Origin: an uncultured Lachnospiraceae bacterium
GTDB lineage: Bacteria; Bacillota; Clostridia; Lachnospirales; Lachnospiraceae
Direction of reading: 5' to 3'
Assembly: GCA_934351925.1 (NCBI GenBank)
Contig: CAKRJT010000005.1
Span: 1-64,000, forward strand
Length of the DNA: 64,000 bases
Shown: positions 27,845 through 36,365 of the stretch, piece by piece
Position numbering within the stretch: the first letter of the stretch is position 1
Layout: each line of letters opens with the position of its first letter
Translations under genes and position numbers: made by a program
The notes under the pieces: generated by a model
Databases searched by the model: none
What the model was told of the DNA's origin: nothing
The model's input: the letters and a program-made list of their open reading frames with translations, nothing else

Positions 27845-29182
27845 TTGGAGAGAGAACGTTTAGGCAGCCGCCTGGGATTTATATTCCTTAGCGCGGGGTG
27901 TGCAATAGGGTGTGGAAATGTATGGAAGTTTCCATGGATGGTAGGAAGCAATGGCGGAGGAGCATTCGCGCTTATCTATATAGTGTGTCTGCTTATTCTT
28001 GGGCTTCCTGCCCTTACAATGGAATTTGCAATCGGCAGAGCCGCACAGGCGAGTCCGGTGAAGATGTACCAGAAGCTGGAAAAGAAGGGACAGAAATGGC
28101 ATATACACGGATATTTTGCTCTTGTGGGTAATGTATGCCTGATGGCATTTTACACTGTTGTTACAGGCTGGATGATATATTATTTCTGGAAATTCCTCAC
28201 AGGTGATATCGAAAGGCTTGGGTTCGTAAATATGATAACCAATCCGGCTATCAATGTGGGATTCCTTGCAATTACGGTTGCATTAGGCTTCTTTGTGCTC
28301 ACATTTCAGCTTCAGGGCGGCCTTGAGCGCGTCACAAAGTACATGATGATGCTCCTGCTTGCGCTCATGCTTGTGCTGGCGGTTGTCAGTGGAATGCAGC
28401 CCGGAGCTGTGGAGGGCTACCGCTTTTATCTGGTACCGGATTTTACTAAAATAGGTGTGGATACCATTGTAGCAGCAATGAATCAGGCATTTTTCACGTT
28501 GTCTGTGGGAATGGGGTCCATGGCGATATTCGGCAGCTATATTGATAAAGAAAGAAGCCTGCTCGGTGAAAGTGTGAACGTGATACTGCTCGATTCCTTT
28601 GTCGCGATTATGGCGGGGCTTATTATTTTCCCGTCGTGCGCTGCTTACGGAGTTGAGGTAACGGCAGGTCCGGCATTGCTGTTTGACACTATGGCGGCAG
28701 TATTTAAGCATATACAGGGTGGAAGAATCTGGGGAACACTGTTCTTTATGTTTATGACCTTTGCGGCATTTTCGACTGTCCTTGCGGTGTGTGAGAATAT
28801 CCTGGCGTGTGTGAGGGAGCTGACAGGCTGGACAAGAAGGAAGGGAAGCCTTGTGTGTGCCGTGGTTGTGTTCGCCCTCGCGATTACAACGGCGTTAGGC
28901 TACAGTGTATTTAAGTTTCAGCCGTTTGCCGAGGGAACGGCATGGCTTGACTTCTGGGATTTCCTGGTGAGCAACAACATACTTCCGCTGGGCTCACTGA
29001 CCATTGCAATATTCTGTACCAACGGACGCATCGGCTGGGGATGGGATAATTTTATGGCAGAGGTCAATGAAGGAAAGGGGTTAAAAATACAGAACTGGAT
29101 GCGCCCGGTATTCGGGTATGTTGTACCAGTGTGTATTATAATAATATATATACTTGGAATGATTAATTTTAAATGGAAATAA
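27845..29182 (+). CDS. Sodium-dependent transporter, NSS/SNF family
   Basis: A 445-residue membrane protein with about 11 or 12 hydrophobic segments. It starts with the family signature GSRLGFIFLSAGCAIGCGNVWKFPW, which forms the Na+ and substrate site of LeuT-type carriers, followed by GGGAFALIYIVCLLILGLPAL. It would import an amino acid or related amine with sodium. The start is TTG 27845: AAGGAG lies nine bases upstream and no ATG fits. It stands alone between trpB and the GGDEF gene. Because it follows trpB2, tryptophan or indole-related cargo is tempting, but nothing in the sequence fixes it. Confidence 0.88.
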   Translation: MERERLGSRLGFIFLSAGCAIGCGNVWKFPWMVGSNGGGAFALIYIVCLLILGLPALTMEFAIGRAAQASPVKMYQKLEKKGQKWHIHGYFALVGNVCLMAFYTVVTGWMIYYFWKFLTGDIERLGFVNMITNPAINVGFLAITVALGFFVLTFQLQGGLERVTKYMMMLLLALMLVLAVVSGMQPGAVEGYRFYLVPDFTKIGVDTIVAAMNQAFFTLSVGMGSMAIFGSYIDKERSLLGESVNVILLDSFVAIMAGLIIFPSCAAYGVEVTAGPALLFDTMAAVFKHIQGGRIWGTLFFMFMTFAAFSTVLAVCENILACVRELTGWTRRKGSLVCAVVVFALAITTALGYSVFKFQPFAEGTAWLDFWDFLVSNNILPLGSLTIAIFCTNGRIGWGWDNFMAEVNEGKGLKIQNWMRPVFGYVVPVCIIIIYILGMINFKWK

Positions 29183-29217
29183 AAGGGAAATCATGCTAAA
29201 AGTGATGAAGTAAGGTG

Positions 29218-29246
29218 TTGAAAAAAGATGGATTCGGTTATATAAT
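29218..29246 (+). promoter_or_regulatory. Sigma-A promoter for the TPR-GGDEF gene
   Basis: TTGAAA (29218-29223), 17 bases, TATAAT (29241-29246). The predicted start falls at about 29253, where a hairpin begins. Confidence 0.75.
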
Positions 29247-29252
29247 ATGATA

Positions 29253-29290
29253 TGAGGGGAGAGGTACCTTTGCCCCTCATTATTATATTA
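29253..29290 (+). terminator. Hairpin with T-rich tail at the start of the GGDEF transcript
   Basis: TGAGGGG (29253-29259) and CCCCTCA (29273-29279) pair, followed by TTATTATATTATTT. It can end the transporter transcript from upstream. For the promoter at 29218 it would lie at the very 5' end of the mRNA. Confidence 0.6.
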
Positions 29291-29318
29291 TTTATGTTAT
29301 TGGGGTAAAGGGATACAC

Positions 29319-30944
29319 ATGGAAAGTAAAGAGAAAGGCAGCACCTATAGTGAAAAATTGAATTATCTGCTGGGCATTGAAAGACACAGCAGGAATCTGG
29401 ACTATGAGAAGATAGAAGGTGCATGCAGGGATATTTTGGATGAGGCGGTGCCGGAGGACAGCACGGCATACGGACTGGCATATTTTTATTTAGGCGCAAC
29501 ATATTATGTAAAGAATGATTTTGATAATATGTTTGATATGATGGTCAATGCGCTCGCTTATCTGAAACGCTCAAAGCAGTGGAGGCTGGAGGCGAGGGCA
29601 TATAATCTTATGGCGATAATATCGGTAACGCAGGGTAATACGGTTGCGGCATTGGAATATTATATGTTGGGACTGGGGTGCTGTAATGAGCATAATATAG
29701 GTGATGTTCAACGAAGTATTGAAATTAATATTGGGTATCTGTATCTTGACACCGGAATGTATAAGGAAGCCAGACAGTACTTCCTGAGCGCATACGCAAG
29801 ATACATGGCGGCTCCTGAGAATGAGCGCGATATCAGCAGACTGACAATGATCTACACAAATCTGGCGGAAAGCTATATGCTTGAAGGGGACATGGATAAT
29901 ACAGCACAGTATATTGGCAGGATAGAAGCAGAATGTAAGCCGCATTTCGGAGTGATGGATAATATATATGTTGACAGCCTGTGTGCACGTTTTTATCATC
30001 TCATAGGTGCTGCAGAAAAAAGAGATATGTACATAGATGACCTTGAGAAAAGACTTGGCGGCAGAGTGCTGATTATGGACATATTTGATGATCTGTATGA
30101 GTTCTGCCTTTTGATGCTTGAGCTTGACAGGGATGATATAGTCGTGGAGATCATAAATAAAATAGAGGAGCCGATAAAGAATACCAGAATAGCCAATATT
30201 AAGCGGAAATACCTTGAGCTTAAGATCAGGCTGTACCGCAGGAATGACTGTGAACAAAAATGTATTGAGGCAATGAACAGCTTCTTTGACCTGAGTGTTC
30301 AGCTTGAGAAGGACAAGCAGAAGATGATAGCCACAATACTGCGTGTAAGGAATTCCCTCGATACGATAAAGGAAAGACAGAAGCAGCTTGAGCTGGAGAC
30401 ACAGAGGCTGTCAGAAAAAGCAGAGACAGACCAGCTCACGGGAATTGCCAACAGGTACCGCATGTCGAGATTTGCACAGGAGGCGCTTGAAAGGTGCAGG
30501 GCTGAGCACATACCTTTGTCGTATGAGATACTGGATATAGATTATTTTAAACAGTATAATGATGAATACGGACATCAGGCGGGCGATGAATGTGTGAAGG
30601 CGATAGCAGGTCTGCTCGCAGGCATAGAGAATGAAAATATTTTCTGTGCGAGGTATGGCGGGGACGAGTTCGTAATCGTATATGCGGGTGTGGAGGCGAA
30701 AGAGGTCAAAGAGACAGCAGAGAGGCTGAGACAGCAGGTTTATGACCTTAATATACAGCACAATGGTTCAAGTGAATATTCCGTCGTCACCATTTCACAG
30801 GGAATATGCCATGATATACCCTGCGAGGATTGCAAGGACAGGGATTTCCTTCGTGCTGCGGATGAATATCTGTATGTGGTTAAGAAAAAAGGCCGGAATG
30901 CCGTATGCATAGGTAATCTTAAAGGTGAAGAAATACACTATTGA
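29319..30944 (+). CDS. TPR-repeat diguanylate cyclase (GGDEF)
   Basis: A 541-residue soluble protein. Residues about 40-330 form TPR-like helical repeats (YGLAYFYLGATYYVKNDFDNMF; EINIGYLYLDTGMYKEARQYF; IYTNLAESYMLEGDMDNTAQYI). A coiled-coil linker (about 335-370) joins them to a GGDEF domain with the signature RYGGDEF intact (445-451) and the metal-binding Asp in LDIDYFKQYND. It would make c-di-GMP from GTP, with the TPR part as a protein-binding input. No RxxD inhibitory site is evident before GGDEF, so product inhibition may be absent. The gene has its own promoter and is not in an operon. Confidence 0.88.
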   Translation: MESKEKGSTYSEKLNYLLGIERHSRNLDYEKIEGACRDILDEAVPEDSTAYGLAYFYLGATYYVKNDFDNMFDMMVNALAYLKRSKQWRLEARAYNLMAIISVTQGNTVAALEYYMLGLGCCNEHNIGDVQRSIEINIGYLYLDTGMYKEARQYFLSAYARYMAAPENERDISRLTMIYTNLAESYMLEGDMDNTAQYIGRIEAECKPHFGVMDNIYVDSLCARFYHLIGAAEKRDMYIDDLEKRLGGRVLIMDIFDDLYEFCLLMLELDRDDIVVEIINKIEEPIKNTRIANIKRKYLELKIRLYRRNDCEQKCIEAMNSFFDLSVQLEKDKQKMIATILRVRNSLDTIKERQKQLELETQRLSEKAETDQLTGIANRYRMSRFAQEALERCRAEHIPLSYEILDIDYFKQYNDEYGHQAGDECVKAIAGLLAGIENENIFCARYGGDEFVIVYAGVEAKEVKETAERLRQQVYDLNIQHNGSSEYSVVTISQGICHDIPCEDCKDRDFLRAADEYLYVVKKKGRNAVCIGNLKGEEIHY

Positions 30945-30969
30945 ATTAATTGGAGTTTGATAGTATAAT
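30941..30969 (+). promoter_or_regulatory. Sigma-A promoter for pgi
   Basis: TTGAAT (30941-30946), 17 bases, TATAAT (30964-30969). The -35 box overlaps the stop codon of the GGDEF gene. The leader to the pgi ATG is about 80 bases. Confidence 0.75.
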
Positions 30970-31055
30970 TCAGATGATTGTTTAATAATTAACAATTAAA
31001 TAAGCAGTGCTCACGTTCGGAAATCGGTAGGACGTTTGCAGAACAGGAGGATAAT

Positions 31056-32624
31056 ATGATTAACTGGAAGAATCTGGATACACTTAGCTCTTATGGGAAT
31101 CTGTCTAAGGCGGACAAGGTTAGGCTGTCCGAGGTGATGAGCGCGGACCGCGTGAAGTCATACAGTACACCGATGGCGGAGGGGCTTACATATAATTACG
31201 CTGCAAAGCAGGTAGACGATAAGGTGCTTGATGCCCTTGCAAAGCTTGCCAAGGAGGCACAGCTTACAGAGAAGTTTGAGGCTCTCTACAATGGAGAGGT
31301 TGTAAATACAGGCGAGAAGAGACTTGTTCTTCACCACATGACGCGCGGGCAGCTCGGTGACGCGGTAAATGCAGACGGCGTTGATAAGAGGAGCTTCTAT
31401 GTTGAGCAGCAGAACAGAATAGCGGAGTTCGCCAACAAGGTGCATGACGGTGAGATAACCAATGCGGCAGGTGAGAAGTTCACAACGGTAGTTCAGATAG
31501 GTATCGGCGGAAGCGATTTAGGTCCTCGTGCAATGTATATTGCACTTGAGAATTGGGCTAAGAAGAACGGAGCCTTCAGGATGGAGGCTAAGTTCATAAG
31601 CAATGTTGACCCGGATGACGCTGCTGCGGTTCTTGCCTCTACAGATGTGGCTCATTCCATATTCGTGCTCGTATCCAAGTCAGGAACAACACTTGAGACG
31701 CTTACAAATGAGTCCTTTGTCAAGGATGCGCTTAAGAAGGCCGGACTTGACCCGTCAAAGCACATGATAGCGGTTACCAGTGAGACATCACCTCTTGCAA
31801 AGAGCGATGATTACCTTGCGGCATTCTTCATGGATGATTATATCGGAGGACGTTTCTCCTCAACATCGGCAGTCGGCGGTGCAGTATTGTCACTTGCTTT
31901 CGGACCTGAGGTGTTCGCACAGTTCTTAGAGGGTGCGGCAGCCGAGGATAAGCTGTCTAAGAATGAGGATATCCGTAAGAATCCTGAGATGCTTGACGCT
32001 CTTATCGGTGTATATGAGAGAAATGTGTTAGGATACCCAAGCACTGCAGTTCTTCCATATTCACAGGCACTCAGCCGTTTTCCTGCTCATTTACAGCAGC
32101 TTGACATGGAGTCAAACGGCAAGTCGGTCAACAGATTCGGTGAGCCTGTGGACTATGTCACAGGACCTGTTATCTTCGGTGAGCCGGGAACTAACGGACA
32201 ACATTCCTTCTATCAGCTTCTCCATCAGGGAACGGACATTGTTCCGTTACAGTTCATCGGCTTTAGAAACAGCCAGATAGGAACGGATGTTGTTATTCAG
32301 GACAGCACAAGCCAGCAGAAGCTCTGCGCTAATGTGGCAGCACAGATTGTTGCTTTCGCCTGCGGCAAGAGCGATGACAACAGAAACAAGAATTTTGAGG
32401 GCAATCGTCCTTCAAGCATTATCATCGGTGATGAGCTTAATCCTAAGACACTTGGTGCACTTCTTGCACACTTTGAGAACAAGATTATGTTCCAGGGCTT
32501 CTTATGGAACGTGAACAGCTTCGACCAGGAGGGCGTACAGCTCGGCAAGGTGCTTGCTAAGCGTGTTCTCGCACATGAGACTGACGGTGCACTCAAGGTG
32601 TACAGCGATCTGCTCAACATATAG
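31056..32624 (+). CDS. pgi: Glucose-6-phosphate isomerase
   Basis: A 522-residue cytoplasmic enzyme that interconverts glucose-6-phosphate and fructose-6-phosphate in glycolysis. Family signatures are visible: VVQIGIGGSDLGPRAMY, FVLVSKSGTTLET (phosphate-binding SKSGTT), GGRFSSTSAVG, and TNGQHSFYQLLHQG carrying the catalytic His. The length is that of the long bacterial form. AGGAGG precedes the ATG. A promoter lies upstream and a terminator downstream, so it is a single-gene unit. Confidence 0.95.
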   Translation: MINWKNLDTLSSYGNLSKADKVRLSEVMSADRVKSYSTPMAEGLTYNYAAKQVDDKVLDALAKLAKEAQLTEKFEALYNGEVVNTGEKRLVLHHMTRGQLGDAVNADGVDKRSFYVEQQNRIAEFANKVHDGEITNAAGEKFTTVVQIGIGGSDLGPRAMYIALENWAKKNGAFRMEAKFISNVDPDDAAAVLASTDVAHSIFVLVSKSGTTLETLTNESFVKDALKKAGLDPSKHMIAVTSETSPLAKSDDYLAAFFMDDYIGGRFSSTSAVGGAVLSLAFGPEVFAQFLEGAAAEDKLSKNEDIRKNPEMLDALIGVYERNVLGYPSTAVLPYSQALSRFPAHLQQLDMESNGKSVNRFGEPVDYVTGPVIFGEPGTNGQHSFYQLLHQGTDIVPLQFIGFRNSQIGTDVVIQDSTSQQKLCANVAAQIVAFACGKSDDNRNKNFEGNRPSSIIIGDELNPKTLGALLAHFENKIMFQGFLWNVNSFDQEGVQLGKVLAKRVLAHETDGALKVYSDLLNI

Positions 32625-32643
32625 AATATCAACAATGGTACAC

Positions 32644-32684
32644 ACGGTTACATCTGTTATTTTTTAATGGGTGTAACCGTTTTT
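32644..32684 (+). terminator. Rho-independent terminator after pgi
   Basis: ACGGTTACA (32644-32652) and TGTAACCGT (32672-32680) are perfectly complementary and are followed by TTTT. Confidence 0.8.
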
Positions 32685-32839
32685 AGCGGGCAGGGAACTA
32701 TGCATGGGAGTCTTATTTTTATTTGACGATTTTATAAGAAATTTAGAAATATGATTGTATTCTTCTTCATTTTTTGTTATATTTGAAAAAATACCGGGCG
32801 TGCGGTTATCCGACATGCCTTTTAAATGAGGAGGTTTCT

Positions 32840-34216
32840 ATGAGCAACAAAAACGAAGCAATCAAAGACGCGAGAACGCTCGGCGTTCCGAAGATGCTCC
32901 TGCTTGGCTTGCAGCATATGTTTGCAATGTTCGGGGCAACCATCTTGGTACCGATTCTTGTCGGAGGATATTTTGAAGGACAGGGCTTGTCCATTCAGGT
33001 TACATTATTCTTCGCGGGTGTCGGTACCTTATTTTTTCACTTGTGTTCTAAGATGAAGGTACCTGCTTTTCTGGGTTCATCATTTGCCTTTCTTGGAGGC
33101 TATGCCACCATGGCAGGCCTTGACACCGGAAAGTATGCGGCGATGACGATGGCGGAGAAGTTCCCTTACGCGTGCGGCGGTGTCGTCGTGGCAGGTCTTT
33201 TGTACCTTGTACTCGCACTTATTATTAAGCTTGTGGGTGTCAATAAGGTTATGAGATTTCTCCCGCCCGTCGTTACGGGACCTATCATTATATGTATCGG
33301 TTTAAGCCTAGCTCCGTCGGCTGTGAGCAATGCATCAACTAACTGGCTTATCGCTCTCATTGCGCTCGGTGTAATCATCGTGTTTAATATTTGGGGAAAG
33401 GGAATGTTCAAGATTATTCCTATACTTATGGGAGTTGTGATTTCCTATGCTGCTGCACTTATTCTTCATCTTTGCGGTGTCACAAACCCGGATGGTTCAG
33501 CAATACTCAACTTCACCGGTGTTGCAAGTGCAAGTATTGTCGGACTTCCACCTTTCCAGATATGTAAGTTTGACCTTACCGGAATACTTGTCATGGCACC
33601 TATCGCACTCGCTACCATGATGGAGCATATCGGTGACATGTCGGCAATATCAGCGACAGTCGGAAGTAATTTTATCGCCGATCCGGGACTTCACAGGACG
33701 CTCATCGGTGATGGTCTTGCAACCGCTCTTTCATCTGCCTTTGGCGGACCTGCCAACACGACCTACGGCGAGAACACAGGTGTTCTTGAGCTTAGCCATG
33801 TACATGACCCGAGAGTAATCAGAATAGCAGCCGTTTTTGCAATCGTGCTCAGCTTCATTCCTAAGGTATCAGAGATTATCGGCTCCATGCCTTCGGCAAT
33901 CATCGGCGGGGTCAGCATCATGCTCTATGGTATGATTTCCGCAATAGGTGTCCGCAATGTTGTGGAGAATCAGGTTGACTTCACAAAGTCGAGAAACCTT
34001 GTAATCGCAGCCGTAATCTTAGTGTGCGGACTTGGATTTTCCTCAGGGCTTACCTTCAATGTTGGAGGTACTTCAATCACACTTACAGGTCTTGCAATCG
34101 CAGCCATTTCCGGTATCGTACTCAACGCAGTCCTTCCTGGAAATGACTATGAGTTCGGCAAGAACCCGCAGGGAGATATGAATCGTGGAGTCAGCATCCA
34201 TCCGGAGGAGAAATAG
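32840..34216 (+). CDS. Uracil/xanthine permease (NCS2 family)
   Basis: A 458-residue membrane protein with about 12 to 14 hydrophobic segments. NCS2 signs are LLLGLQHMFAMFGATILVPILVGG in TM1, PPVVTGPIIICIGLSLAP, APIALATMMEHIGDMSAI with the conserved Glu of TM8, and NTTYGENTGVLELSHVHDPRVIR in TM10. This pattern fits uracil permease (UraA/PyrP type) best. ATG 32840 has GAGGAGG upstream. It is monocistronic by spacing. I see no PyrR-type attenuator in the leader. Confidence 0.88.
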   Translation: MSNKNEAIKDARTLGVPKMLLLGLQHMFAMFGATILVPILVGGYFEGQGLSIQVTLFFAGVGTLFFHLCSKMKVPAFLGSSFAFLGGYATMAGLDTGKYAAMTMAEKFPYACGGVVVAGLLYLVLALIIKLVGVNKVMRFLPPVVTGPIIICIGLSLAPSAVSNASTNWLIALIALGVIIVFNIWGKGMFKIIPILMGVVISYAAALILHLCGVTNPDGSAILNFTGVASASIVGLPPFQICKFDLTGILVMAPIALATMMEHIGDMSAISATVGSNFIADPGLHRTLIGDGLATALSSAFGGPANTTYGENTGVLELSHVHDPRVIRIAAVFAIVLSFIPKVSEIIGSMPSAIIGGVSIMLYGMISAIGVRNVVENQVDFTKSRNLVIAAVILVCGLGFSSGLTFNVGGTSITLTGLAIAAISGIVLNAVLPGNDYEFGKNPQGDMNRGVSIHPEEK

Positions 34217-34254
34217 TCTGATTTTTGTAAAAATAAGTCATAGAATGTCGCATT

Positions 34255-34286
34255 CCGGAATATATTAATAACATAATATATTCTGG
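34255..34286 (+). promoter_or_regulatory. 32-bp inverted repeat overlapping the ribosome site of the next gene
   Basis: CCGGAATATATTA (34255-34267) and TAATATATTCTGG (34274-34286) pair over 13 bases (one G-T) around ATAACA. The right arm ends inside TCTGGAGG, the ribosome site of the gene at 34298. It could be an operator or an mRNA hairpin that masks the ribosome site. There is no T-run, so a terminator is unlikely. Confidence 0.55.
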
Positions 34287-34297
34287 AGGTGCTATAT

Positions 34298-34780
34298 ATG
34301 GACGGATGGAGCAGAAAAAAATGGATTCTTGTGTATGTGCTTGCGGTGGTTTTGGGTACGCTTTTTCACTTTGTGTATGGATTTACAGGTGAAAACAGGA
34401 TTGTCGGATATTTTTTTCCGATTAATGAGTCGACATGGGAACACATGAAGCTTGTGTATTTTCCGATGCTTTTGTGCATGTGGATTTTTGTGAAAAGTGC
34501 GGATGAGAAATGGATGCTCGGAAATATTATAGGAACATGGCTCATCCCGGTAATGTTCTATACATACAAGGGTATTCTGGGCTTTGGAGTTATGGCGATA
34601 GATATACTTAACTTCTACATCGCAGTATTTGCCGCCTTCCGGTTTGCATATCACTTTGCCGGATCAGTGTGGAATAAGGCGTCTACCGTGGTGATAAGGG
34701 TGCTGTTCGTAATACAGGGAATTATGTTTGTTGTGTTCACTTATCACCCGCTGGCGCTGGGAATTTTTGCTGAACCGTGA
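34298..34780 (+). CDS. DUF6512-like membrane protein
   Basis: A 160-residue protein with about five membrane segments. It begins with a short basic stretch (MDGWSRKKW), then LVYVLAVVLGTLFHFVYGFTG and the conserved-looking INESTWEHMKLVYFPML, which matches a small membrane family common in Clostridia that I recall as DUF6512. Its function is not known. ATG 34298 has GGAGG eight bases upstream; an in-frame GTG at 34289 overlaps that site and is rejected. The leader holds a long inverted repeat that may control translation. Confidence 0.75.
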   Translation: MDGWSRKKWILVYVLAVVLGTLFHFVYGFTGENRIVGYFFPINESTWEHMKLVYFPMLLCMWIFVKSADEKWMLGNIIGTWLIPVMFYTYKGILGFGVMAIDILNFYIAVFAAFRFAYHFAGSVWNKASTVVIRVLFVIQGIMFVVFTYHPLALGIFAEP

Positions 34781-35010
34781 TGTGTGATGTAAGTGTGAAA
34801 AAAATATTTCAAATCTTCGTGTGCTGGGATATAGTTTATGAAGGTGGTATAAAAAAGTTTAAAAAGGATTGTCCTACATATCGCGAGGTTGGAAAATATA
34901 AGGCAGAGTGGGCTGAGAAAATAGGTGATTTTTTTGATATAGATAACAATAAATCACCTAGTTTTCAGCATTTTATATATGAAGTACAGCATAGATTAGA
35001 GACGGCATAA
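34780..35010 (+). pseudogene. Short AT-rich frame, possible gene remnant
   Basis: About 76 residues, charged and aromatic (EVGKYKAEWAEKIGDFFDIDNNKSPSFQHFIYEVQHR), ending at TAA 35008-35010. It starts at the end of the previous gene with no ribosome site and is richer in A+T than its neighbours. The C-terminal part looks like real protein, so this is probably the 3' end of a lost or transferred gene. I do not recognise the family. It could also be a small expressed protein. Confidence 0.3.
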
Positions 35011-35017
35011 AAACGTC

Positions 35018-35458
35018 CTATTCCGCATGTGCATTGTCATAAATTATCTGGATTTCCGCCGGAAGCTTATCGGGGAGCATTTCTCTTATATGCTCCTCGT
35101 TTTCGTGCGTCATAGCTTCGTCATAGTACCAGCATTTGAATTTTAACATGTCAAGCGTTTTTTCGAGACGCTTGATCTCATTTTCTACGGATTCTCGCTG
35201 CCTTTCAAACATGGCCTTGCGTTCAGAATAGGTTGAACTTCCTTTTGCACATAAGTCCATATAGCGGCGTATATCCTTTATCTCCATGCCCGATTTCTTG
35301 AGACATTCTATCATGCGCAGGGTTTCAATCTCTGAGTCGTCGAATTTTCTTATATTGGAATCCCTTTTTATGTTTGGAAAAAGTCCTTCCTTGTCATAGT
35401 AGCGAAGCGTTGAGACAGGAATATTGAACATTTCCGATATCTGTCCGATTGTGTACAT
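35018..35458 (-). CDS. MerR family transcriptional regulator
   Basis: A 146-residue regulator. The N-terminal winged helix has the standard MerR opening (MYTIGQISEMFNIPVSTLRYYDKEGLFP), followed by a long dimer coiled coil (about 75-115) and a short C-terminal part without a clear Cys metal site. It is probably a small-molecule or stress sensor that twists a promoter with a long spacer. It points away from a 540-base gap that carries repeated motifs, its likely control region. AAAGGAGAACA precedes the start. Confidence 0.88.
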   Translation of the reverse strand: MYTIGQISEMFNIPVSTLRYYDKEGLFPNIKRDSNIRKFDDSEIETLRMIECLKKSGMEIKDIRRYMDLCAKGSSTYSERKAMFERQRESVENEIKRLEKTLDMLKFKCWYYDEAMTHENEEHIREMLPDKLPAEIQIIYDNAHAE

Positions 35459-35476
35459 GTTGTTCTCCTTTTCTTA

Positions 35477-35683
35477 ATTACCGCCTGAGATAAAAAATTG
35501 TTAATGCAAGTGGTAAGTATAGCGGTTTTTCCTTTTTCTGATGTAGCTATTACCGCCTGATAATGTGTATTAGACCTTTAAGCGGCAGCCATTAAGCAAA
35601 GCTCAGGTTACAGATGCAGTTTTCCATTGCATTTTGCAGTTTTCGGCAATGCTTAGTACACCAAAGCTATTAAACTCAGGTTA
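35477..35683 (+). repeat. Short direct repeats in the 540-base intergenic region
   Basis: The gap 35459-35999 holds no gene I can support. ATTACCGCCTGA occurs at 35477-35488 and 35549-35560, 72 bases apart. CTCAGGTTA occurs at 35602-35610 and 35675-35683, 73 bases apart. The near-equal spacing suggests an old duplication of about 72 bases or paired protein sites. Farther right are a promoter (35819) and a small palindrome (35951). Confidence 0.4.
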
Positions 35684-35818
35684 TCAATCACTTTATGCTT
35701 TTTATCGTCCTGTGTTTCGCAATTAAAATAAAGAATAAATGCGATTTATATAGACAATATTTATTAACATATGAAGTATATTGGGATTATCCATAAATTT
35801 TGTTTTAGGCATTAGTTT

Positions 35819-35847
35819 TTGACAACATTTTTTTTAAGTGTTAATAT
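35819..35847 (+). promoter_or_regulatory. Candidate promoter for the glutaredoxin-like gene
   Basis: TTGACA (35819-35824), 17 bases, TAATAT (35842-35847). The leader would be about 150 bases and includes the palindrome GGTGTTTTGACACC (35951-35964), just before the ribosome site. Confidence 0.5.
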
Positions 35848-35999
35848 GTTGCTGAAAGAATATGCGGCATATATAAGGTACGACGCATATCTGCATAAAG
35901 TTTATCATAATAAAAAATGTATGTCAATTTTGACGGCAAATAGAGACAGTGGTGTTTTGACACCAGGCAGCCCTATGCAGAAAAAAGGAGGAATCGTAT

Positions 36000-36320
36000 A
36001 TGAAGGTTTATGGAACGTCGATTTGCGTGGATTGCAGGAATTATAAGGCAGTTCAGAAAAAGAGAGGCTTTGCTGCAAAGTACATTGACATCACGGAAAA
36101 TACCGCAAATCTCAGGGAGTTTCTTGCTTTGAGGGATAGGGAGCCGATATTTGACGAGGTCAGGGCGCATAATGGAATAGGAATTCCTCTTTTCGTGAAT
36201 GATGACGGGGCAATGACATTTGATATAAACGAGGCTCTATCATGGATTGGAGAGACACCGGTGAGAGAGGACGAGATAGAGGAAAAGGTTATGGCGTGCA
36301 GTATACATGGCTGTAAATAA
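36000..36320 (+). CDS. Glutaredoxin-like protein
   Basis: A 106-residue protein beginning MKVYGTSICVDC, with the redox pair Cys9 and Cys12 after the first strand as in glutaredoxins. AKYIDITENTANLREFLALRD and the cis-proline region GIGIPLFVNDDG follow, which is the thioredoxin-fold order. It ends with two more Cys (ACSIHGCK) that may bind metal or take part in redox. Related proteins are common in anaerobic Firmicutes as glutaredoxin-related proteins. AAGGAGGAATC lies before the ATG. The amidohydrolase gene starts 45 bases on, so the two may be co-transcribed. Confidence 0.8.
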   Translation: MKVYGTSICVDCRNYKAVQKKRGFAAKYIDITENTANLREFLALRDREPIFDEVRAHNGIGIPLFVNDDGAMTFDINEALSWIGETPVREDEIEEKVMACSIHGCK

Positions 36321-36365
36321 AGTGATTGCAGATGCCGCGGGATGGCGGTGGAAATGGAGAACGAT

